DNA of 64,000 bases from Jejuia sp049889775 (lineage in GTDB: Bacteria > Bacteroidota > Bacteroidia > Flavobacteriales > Flavobacteriaceae). Shown here piece after piece: positions 59,157-64,000 of this stretch. Each line of letters begins with the position of its first letter. Position 1 is the first letter of the stretch. The stretch lies in the NCBI GenBank assembly GCA_049889775.1, contig JBMHCT010000032.1, positions 1 through 64,000 on the forward strand, read 5' to 3'. Both the position numbers and the translations under genes were made by a program. The notes beneath the pieces are model-generated. The model did not search any database, had not been told where the DNA came from, and was given only the letters and a program-made list of their open reading frames with translations.

Positions 59157-59776
59157 TATAAATTTAGGTTTTGGGATTCCAGATAACTTAGAGCATTAGG
59201 GCCTTCGTTAAATAACAAATCTAAAATACTAAGATTAGATATAAAACCATGTTTATTAGTAAATACTTGGGTGTACGGTTCAAAATTAAAGGTTGGTTCT
59301 TTTTTAGCATTTACTAAATGGCGCAAATCTTTTGTGTCAGTTATTTCTTTTTCAAAAGATTGAGTCTTTAATGGTGTAATATCTAATTGTAAACACTCAC
59401 AAATAGTGTTAAAACATTTTAAATTAAAGTCAAAAAGGTAAACAGTTTCTTCAAAAAATAGTGGTTTTAATTCATCTTCGTAAAATTCAAAAAAAGGAGA
59501 TGTACGGTAGGCAGACTCTAAGGATTTCCAATGTTGTAATTGCCAGTTTTCAGCATTAAATACTTTTACGTCTTTATATAGTTGACGTTTGTTTTGGGAG
59601 TAAATTACAGGAATGTTTAATAGCAATTTACCATTGGCTCCGTAAATATAAGTACGATTTCTAAAGGTTTGCTTTACAAAATTATCAGCCCATTCAAAAG
59701 TTATTTCTTTAGCTTGAGCGATGGCTGAAAAGTGCGCGATGTTTGGAAAGTATGTTGGGTGAATTAGGATGTTCAT
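59156..59776 (-). CDS. WbqC-family protein
   Basis: 206 residues. ILIHPTYFPNIAHFSAIAQAKEITFEWADNFVKQTFRNRTYIYGANGKLLLNIPV and the later LQHWKSLESAYRTSPFFEFYEDEL are the WbqC signature. Some family members sit in O-antigen clusters, but the reaction is not established. Soluble. It lies 30 bp downstream of lepB in the parA-to-DUF6122 gene string. Confidence 0.93.
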   Translation of the reverse strand: MNILIHPTYFPNIAHFSAIAQAKEITFEWADNFVKQTFRNRTYIYGANGKLLLNIPVIYSQNKRQLYKDVKVFNAENWQLQHWKSLESAYRTSPFFEFYEDELKPLFFEETVYLFDFNLKCFNTICECLQLDITPLKTQSFEKEITDTKDLRHLVNAKKEPTFNFEPYTQVFTNKHGFISNLSILDLLFNEGPNALSYLESQNLNL

Positions 59777-59806
59777 ATGATTTATTGAATATATCCTAAG
59801 TTGCTG

Positions 59807-61393
59807 TTAGGCCTTAGCCTTTTTGCGGCCTCTCCATTTATTAAACCCAATCCATCCAGCAAGAATTACTAAAAATGGTATTAAGTACGACGTTGGCTTA
59901 CCTTCACCATGTACCGTTGTAAAAAAACGTTTCCAACGTGGATTTTTAATGCCATCCCAACTCATCCAAACAAATACAGCCTTACCAAAAACATGACTAA
60001 ATGGTACAAATCCCCAACGTCTTGCATCAATAGAATTATGTCTATTATCTCCCATCATCCAGTAATAATCTTGCTTGAAGGTGTAAGTTTCAGCTACTTC
60101 ACCATTAATCATAATCTGATTGCCCGAAACTTTTAGAGTATTACCTTCATACTCAGTAATAACGCGCTTATATAGAGGTAAAACATCTAAGTTAATGTTT
60201 ATAGTTGCACCTTTTTTAGGAATATAAATTGGTCCAAAAAAATCAACGTTCCAAGGATATCTAGGATCATGAGGAAAAACATCTGGGTCTTGGTTTCCTT
60301 TTTCTTGTTTGTTAATTTGAATACCTGCAACATTTGGATTGTTTTTAAACTTTTCAATTGCCGCATCTGAAACAGCAGGTAGGTAATAACTAGAGATTTG
60401 TCTGTCTATAGGAAATGCGCCATCCGTAATGTCATATCTTGAGGCTAGAAAATCAGAATTGAATTGATGTGTTTTCGGTTTTACGTAATAACTGAATTGC
60501 AATTTAGCTCTATCAGGTAACTCGTTTTGTTTACCATTTATAAATACGTAGCCGTTTCTAACCTCCAATGAATCACCAGGTAAACCTACACAACGTTTTA
60601 CAAGGTTGGTCTTTTTATCAATCGGTTTATAATAGTTTCTATCAGGGGTAAAGTCATTCATATCCAACAGTGTATCTGCGGGTTGATTAAAAACTACAAT
60701 GTCGTTACGTTTTATTTTTTGAAACCCTGGAAGGCGCAAATAAGGCAGTTGCAACTTATTTATCCAAGAGGTTTTACGCTTTTCAAAATTATCATTAAAC
60801 GCATAAGATTTAACGTTGGCAACAGGAATGGTATCGTGTACCATGGGTGCTGCAACAGTTGTCATAGGTACTCTGGCACCGTAATGAAACTTACTTACAA
60901 ACAAGAAATCTCCAACTAACAAGGACTTTTCTAAAGACGAAGAAGGAATGGTAAACGGCTGCATAAAATAGGTGTGTACAATAGTGGCGGCCACAATTGC
61001 GAATAGTATAGAACTTGTCCATTCCCCAGAGCTGGACTTAGGTTGTAAACTACGATTTTCAACATAGTCTACATCAGCAACATAGTTTAAATAGTAATTA
61101 TAAAACCCAAGGCTAACTACAGCTAGAAAAGTATCAGTGTATGTGTTTTTACCAAAACTTCTAGCTGTTTCAACCCAAACAACCATGAGCATGATAAGAT
61201 TAACTATTGGTAGAAACAACAAAATAATCCACCACCATGGACGATTGATAATTTTCATTAAAACAACGCCATTGTACACGGGTACAAAAGCTTCCCAAGC
61301 CTGACGACCTGCTTTAATATATAATTTCCAGGTACCTAAACCATGAATAATTTGAATCGCCAATAAAAATAAAAGCCACTGAGTAAGAGTCAT
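59807..61393 (-). CDS. lepB: Signal peptidase I (long Bacteroidota form)
   Basis: 528 residues. Three N-terminal transmembrane helices with a DUF5684-like start (WLLFLLAIQIIHGLGTWKLYIKAGRQAWEAFVPVYNG) precede a further helix and the catalytic domain: Ser in MQPFTIPSSSLEKSLLVGDFLFVSK, Lys in KTNLVKRCVGLPGDSLEVRNG and box E MMGDNRHNSIDARRWGFVP. A long insert splits the catalytic region. A final helix anchors the C-terminus. It removes signal peptides from exported proteins. Large size is usual in this phylum. Confidence 0.95.
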   Translation of the reverse strand: MTLTQWLLFLLAIQIIHGLGTWKLYIKAGRQAWEAFVPVYNGVVLMKIINRPWWWIILLFLPIVNLIMLMVVWVETARSFGKNTYTDTFLAVVSLGFYNYYLNYVADVDYVENRSLQPKSSSGEWTSSILFAIVAATIVHTYFMQPFTIPSSSLEKSLLVGDFLFVSKFHYGARVPMTTVAAPMVHDTIPVANVKSYAFNDNFEKRKTSWINKLQLPYLRLPGFQKIKRNDIVVFNQPADTLLDMNDFTPDRNYYKPIDKKTNLVKRCVGLPGDSLEVRNGYVFINGKQNELPDRAKLQFSYYVKPKTHQFNSDFLASRYDITDGAFPIDRQISSYYLPAVSDAAIEKFKNNPNVAGIQINKQEKGNQDPDVFPHDPRYPWNVDFFGPIYIPKKGATININLDVLPLYKRVITEYEGNTLKVSGNQIMINGEVAETYTFKQDYYWMMGDNRHNSIDARRWGFVPFSHVFGKAVFVWMSWDGIKNPRWKRFFTTVHGEGKPTSYLIPFLVILAGWIGFNKWRGRKKAKA

Positions 61394-61460
61394 TTGTCAA
61401 AATTTTATATCAAACTTCTTAGAGCGAAAAACGCAATTATTGTTACACGAATGTGTGCCA

Positions 61461-62165
61461 TTAACCAATATTTAACACATCATTCATAGAAAACACACCA
61501 GTTTTACCAACAAGCCATTCTGCGGCCACCACAGCTCCTAAAGCAAAACCTTGACGATTGTGTGCCACGTGTTCTATTTGGATGGTGTCTACTTCGCTTG
61601 TATAATTTACAGAATGCGTTCCTGGAACATCTTCAATACGTTTTGCCACGATTGGAATACTGCTTTCCGCAGTTTCATCCAGCTTCCAAGAGTTATAATT
61701 TGCATTGTTTTCTATTACTCCTTCTGCTAAGGTAATAGCAGTTCCACTAGGCGCATCAAGCTTTTTGGTATGATGAATTTCTTCCATAGTAACATTGTAC
61801 TGCTGGAGATTACTCATCATTTTTGCCAAATTTTTGTTGAGTTCAAAAAAGATGTTCACCCCCAAACTGAAGTTGGATGCATAAATGAATGCTCCTTTTT
61901 TTTCTTTACACAATGCGATGGCTTTATCATAATTATCTAACCATCCAGTAGTGCCAGATACCACGGGAACTCTATGATTTAAACAATTAGTAATATTATC
62001 GAAAGCTACTGATGGAATACTAAAATCTATGGCAACATCGGCTTTTGTAATATCGTAATCTGTATCGTCTTTATCTACTTTTAATACGATGGTGTGTCCT
62101 CGGTTGATAGCAATGTTTTCAATGGTTTTGCCCATTCTACCGTACCCAAGTAGTGCTATATTCAT
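61461..62165 (-). CDS. dapB: 4-hydroxy-tetrahydrodipicolinate reductase
   Basis: 234 residues. It has the Rossmann GYGRMGKTIE, the SGTTGW motif, the family EEIHHTKKLDAPSGTAITLAE (catalytic His/Lys) and the C-terminal ASNFSLGVN region. It reduces HTPA to tetrahydrodipicolinate on the lysine/diaminopimelate pathway, needed for peptidoglycan. It lies between DUF5683 and lepB in a string that starts with parAB. Confidence 0.96.
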   Translation of the reverse strand: MNIALLGYGRMGKTIENIAINRGHTIVLKVDKDDTDYDITKADVAIDFSIPSVAFDNITNCLNHRVPVVSGTTGWLDNYDKAIALCKEKKGAFIYASNFSLGVNIFFELNKNLAKMMSNLQQYNVTMEEIHHTKKLDAPSGTAITLAEGVIENNANYNSWKLDETAESSIPIVAKRIEDVPGTHSVNYTSEVDTIQIEHVAHNRQGFALGAVVAAEWLVGKTGVFSMNDVLNIG

Positions 62166-62239
62166 AGGTTGTTTTTAATGTAACGCCTCAAAAGTAATGA
62201 TTCAAAACCAATTTCAAATTGCATTTGAAGCATTTCAAT

Positions 62240-62860
62240 TTAAAATTTATAATTTAAGGAAAGACCTACCGTATTGCTACGGTCTATTTCATTTAGTTCG
62301 TAATGCGGTTGCAATGTTAGGTTTTCATCCACATTATATTGCAATAAATGCGCGTCAACATTAGCGTCTATAATATTTAACGCATAAAGACCAATGGTAA
62401 CCAATAAGGAAATTTCTTTATTCCGCCTAAACAGTTTTTGTGCTCGTATTAAGCCATCTGTGGTTACTCTGGGGTTTTGCAGCTTATCTCCATTAGTATC
62501 AAAAAAGAACTCATCATCGTCAAAACCCGCCAAACGACTTCTATACGCATCGCGGTATCTTCTATATTCCATATCATTATTCAAATAGAAATACATACCT
62601 GTTCCCAAAGCACCGTAGACTATAGGTATTTTCCAGTACTTTTTATTATAAGCTTGTCCCAATCCAGGTAAAACGGCAGATAAAAAAGCTGCTTTCGCTG
62701 GTCTTAAAGGGTCGATAGGTTTTCTTTTTACTAAGACTGTATCAGTTGCTACCAAAGCGTCAGGAATGCTATCGGTAGGTAATTTGTCTTTCTTTTGAGC
62801 TAAAGTGGTGAAGCAACAAGAAATAGCGAAAACTATTGCTATTATAGTTTTATTTGGCAC
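62240..62860 (-). CDS. DUF5683-family exported protein
   Basis: 206 residues with a signal peptide (about 1-21, AISCCFTTLAQ). PLRPAKAAFLSAVLPGLGQAYNKKYWKIPIVYGALGTGMYFY is the DUF5683 signature (two membrane-like helices). The C-terminal SNTVGLSLNYKF reads as an outer-membrane strand. The function is unknown. It overlaps the parB stop by 11 bp, so it is translationally coupled to the chromosome-partition genes. Confidence 0.88.
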   Translation of the reverse strand: MPNKTIIAIVFAISCCFTTLAQKKDKLPTDSIPDALVATDTVLVKRKPIDPLRPAKAAFLSAVLPGLGQAYNKKYWKIPIVYGALGTGMYFYLNNDMEYRRYRDAYRSRLAGFDDDEFFFDTNGDKLQNPRVTTDGLIRAQKLFRRNKEISLLVTIGLYALNIIDANVDAHLLQYNVDENLTLQPHYELNEIDRSNTVGLSLNYKF

Positions 62861-63764
62861 GTTGCACTAATTTTTTAATTCGGTTAAAATCTTCTTCGGA
62901 ATGAAAGGGAATAATTATTTTTCCTTTACCGTTTTTAGAGACTTTAACGTCTATTTTGTGTCCAAAGTATTCAGAGAATTCTTTTATGCCTTTTTTAACG
63001 TGCTTTGGCATTTCATCTTCGACATTATGATCTTTATTGACTGAAGTAGAAGATGATGGAGCATTGTGCTGTCTCACCAATTCTTCCGTTTCTCGGACTG
63101 ATAGTTTTCTTGATAGAATAGCTTCGTAAATATCCAATTGCTCACTCTGGTCTTCAATGGCTATTAAGGCACGCCCGTGTCCCATAGAAATAAAGCCATC
63201 GCGCATACCCGTTTGGATAATAGGATCTAACTTTAACAATCGTAAATAATTAGCAATGGTAGAGCGTTTTTTGCCAACGCGCTCGCTCATTTGCTCTTGG
63301 GTTAAATTTATTTCATCAATTAGGCGTTGATAGGACAATGCAATTTCTATCGGATCTAAATCTTGACGTTGAATGTTCTCCACAAGCGCCATTTCAAGAG
63401 ACTCTTGATCGTTCGCTATCCTAATGTAAGCAGGAATGGTCTCTAAACCCACCAATTTTGAAGCGCGATATCTGCGTTCTCCAGAAACCAATTGGTACTT
63501 GTTAAACTCTAACTTCCGAACTGTTATGGGTTGTATAATGCCTAATTCTCTAATTGAAGACGCTAGTTCTTGCAGGGATTCTTCACTAAAATTTGTACGT
63601 GGCTGAAACGGGTTTACTTCAATGGCTTCAATATCCAATTCAATAATATTGCCAATAACTTTATCAGCACCCTCGTCTTGAACCGATTTAATATCATTGC
63701 TTGGATCTTTTAAAAGTGCAGATAAGCCTCTACCTAAAGCCTGTTTCTTTGTTGCCTTCGCCAT
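62850..63764 (-). CDS. parB: Chromosome-partitioning protein ParB
   Basis: 304 residues. It starts KKQALGRGLSALL, then has IEVNPFQPRTNFSEESLQELASSI, the CTPase/GERRxR box SGERRYRASKLVGL, the helix-turn-helix LTQEQMSERVGKKRSTIANYLRLLKL and a C-terminal dimerisation domain ending KKLVQRAK. It binds parS and loads SMC. No obvious parS (TGTTTCACGTGAAACA-type) is seen in this window. Confidence 0.96.
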   Translation of the reverse strand: MAKATKKQALGRGLSALLKDPSNDIKSVQDEGADKVIGNIIELDIEAIEVNPFQPRTNFSEESLQELASSIRELGIIQPITVRKLEFNKYQLVSGERRYRASKLVGLETIPAYIRIANDQESLEMALVENIQRQDLDPIEIALSYQRLIDEINLTQEQMSERVGKKRSTIANYLRLLKLDPIIQTGMRDGFISMGHGRALIAIEDQSEQLDIYEAILSRKLSVRETEELVRQHNAPSSSTSVNKDHNVEDEMPKHVKKGIKEFSEYFGHKIDVKVSKNGKGKIIIPFHSEEDFNRIKKLVQRAK

Positions 63765-63768
63765 AATT

Positions 63769-64000
63769 TTAGGAGTTTTTAGTAATAATTTCTTCTGCTA
63801 AACTCAAATAGTTGCTAGCGCCTTTACTGCCCGCATCATAATTAATAATACTTTCACCATAACTAGGTGCTTCGCTTAAACGCACATTACGCTGGATGAT
63901 GGTTTGAAACACCATGTCATTAAAATGCTTTTGCACCTCTTCAACCACTTGGTTGGATAAGCGCAATCTAGAATCATACATCGTTAAAAGCAACCCTTCA
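63769..64000 (-). CDS. parA: ParA-family ATPase, C-terminal fragment
   Basis: About 77 residues of the C-terminal end, open to the right edge. LLLTMYDSRLRLSNQVVEEVQKHF, VFQTIIQRNVRLSEAPSYGESIINYDAGSKGASNYLSLAEEII are the usual end of Soj/ParA. The Walker motifs lie beyond the window. It is 4 bp upstream of parB, its functional partner. The true start is outside the window. Confidence 0.94.
   Translation of the reverse strand, partial: EGLLLTMYDSRLRLSNQVVEEVQKHFNDMVFQTIIQRNVRLSEAPSYGESIINYDAGSKGASNYLSLAEEIITKNS

Overview
The window is low-GC, gene-dense DNA from a member of Bacteroidota, most likely a marine Flavobacteriaceae (Winogradskyella/Psychroserpens-like; genus is inference). The evidence is: two proteins with type IX secretion (T9SS) C-terminal sorting domains, the gliding lipoprotein GldI, a fused SecDF, TonB receptors with an ECF-sigma/FecR pair, DUF2911, DUF6122, DUF6588 and DUF5683 family proteins, many lipoproteins with short spacers before the lipobox Cys, and promoters of the Bacteroidota type (TTG, 19-21 bp, TAnnTTTG). 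No rRNA, tRNA, CRISPR, phage or transposase gene was found.

Layout. 1-1860: the end of a repeat-built T9SS surface protein, broken by an in-frame TGA. 1916-8412: ECF sigma factor, unknown ORF, FecR anti-sigma and TonB receptor on the minus strand, divergent from a repeat-containing acidic lipoprotein. 8413-9912: accessory stretch with a dispersed repeat and a YwqK/MORN-like gene. 9913-12640: ffh, a four-helix-bundle gene inserted between mirrored short repeats, and folD. 12680-18632: rluF, hydrolase, cupin, YitT, two lipoproteins and a HerA-like ATPase. 18682-24217: a RidA-like lipoprotein, queE, DUF2911, DUF202 and small envelope genes, ending with a T9SS cargo. 24257-29412: the gatC-gatA-gatB/aspS operon. 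29743-41034: porin, gyrB, oxidoreductase, DUF6588, mdh, secDF. 41229-49445: TonB receptor, galM, DUF192, lgt, cyclophilin-FKBP fusion, gldI, nrnA. 49532-58658: ndk, csp, dciA/recF, TPR protein, ribH, two small membrane proteins, mutL, two rhomboids, an EEP nuclease. 58848-64000: DUF6122, WbqC, lepB, dapB, DUF5683, parB, parA (cut by the window edge).

The most interesting system is at 24257-29412. GatB and aspartyl-tRNA synthetase are one 1112-residue polypeptide, in an operon with gatA and gatC. This looks like a covalent transamidosome making Asn-tRNA(Asn). Upstream of gatC lies a complete ribosome-mediated attenuator: a promoter -7 box, a 15-codon leader peptide MKNNNNNNNFNNPTR with nine Asn codons, mutually exclusive 1:2, 2:3 (antiterminator) and 3:4 (terminator) pairings, and a U-tract before gatC. 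The operon that should make Asn-tRNA(Asn) would thus be switched by the supply of Asn-tRNA(Asn).

Other signals worth following are hairpins with T-runs just downstream of the gyrB and mdh promoters; a 195-bp inverted-repeat element filling the 58656-58850 convergent gap and supplying both stop codons; a three-copy dispersed repeat with GCGTTA/TAACGC ends; period-7 micro-arrays, most of them right after stop codons; and a MutL lacking the endonuclease motifs.
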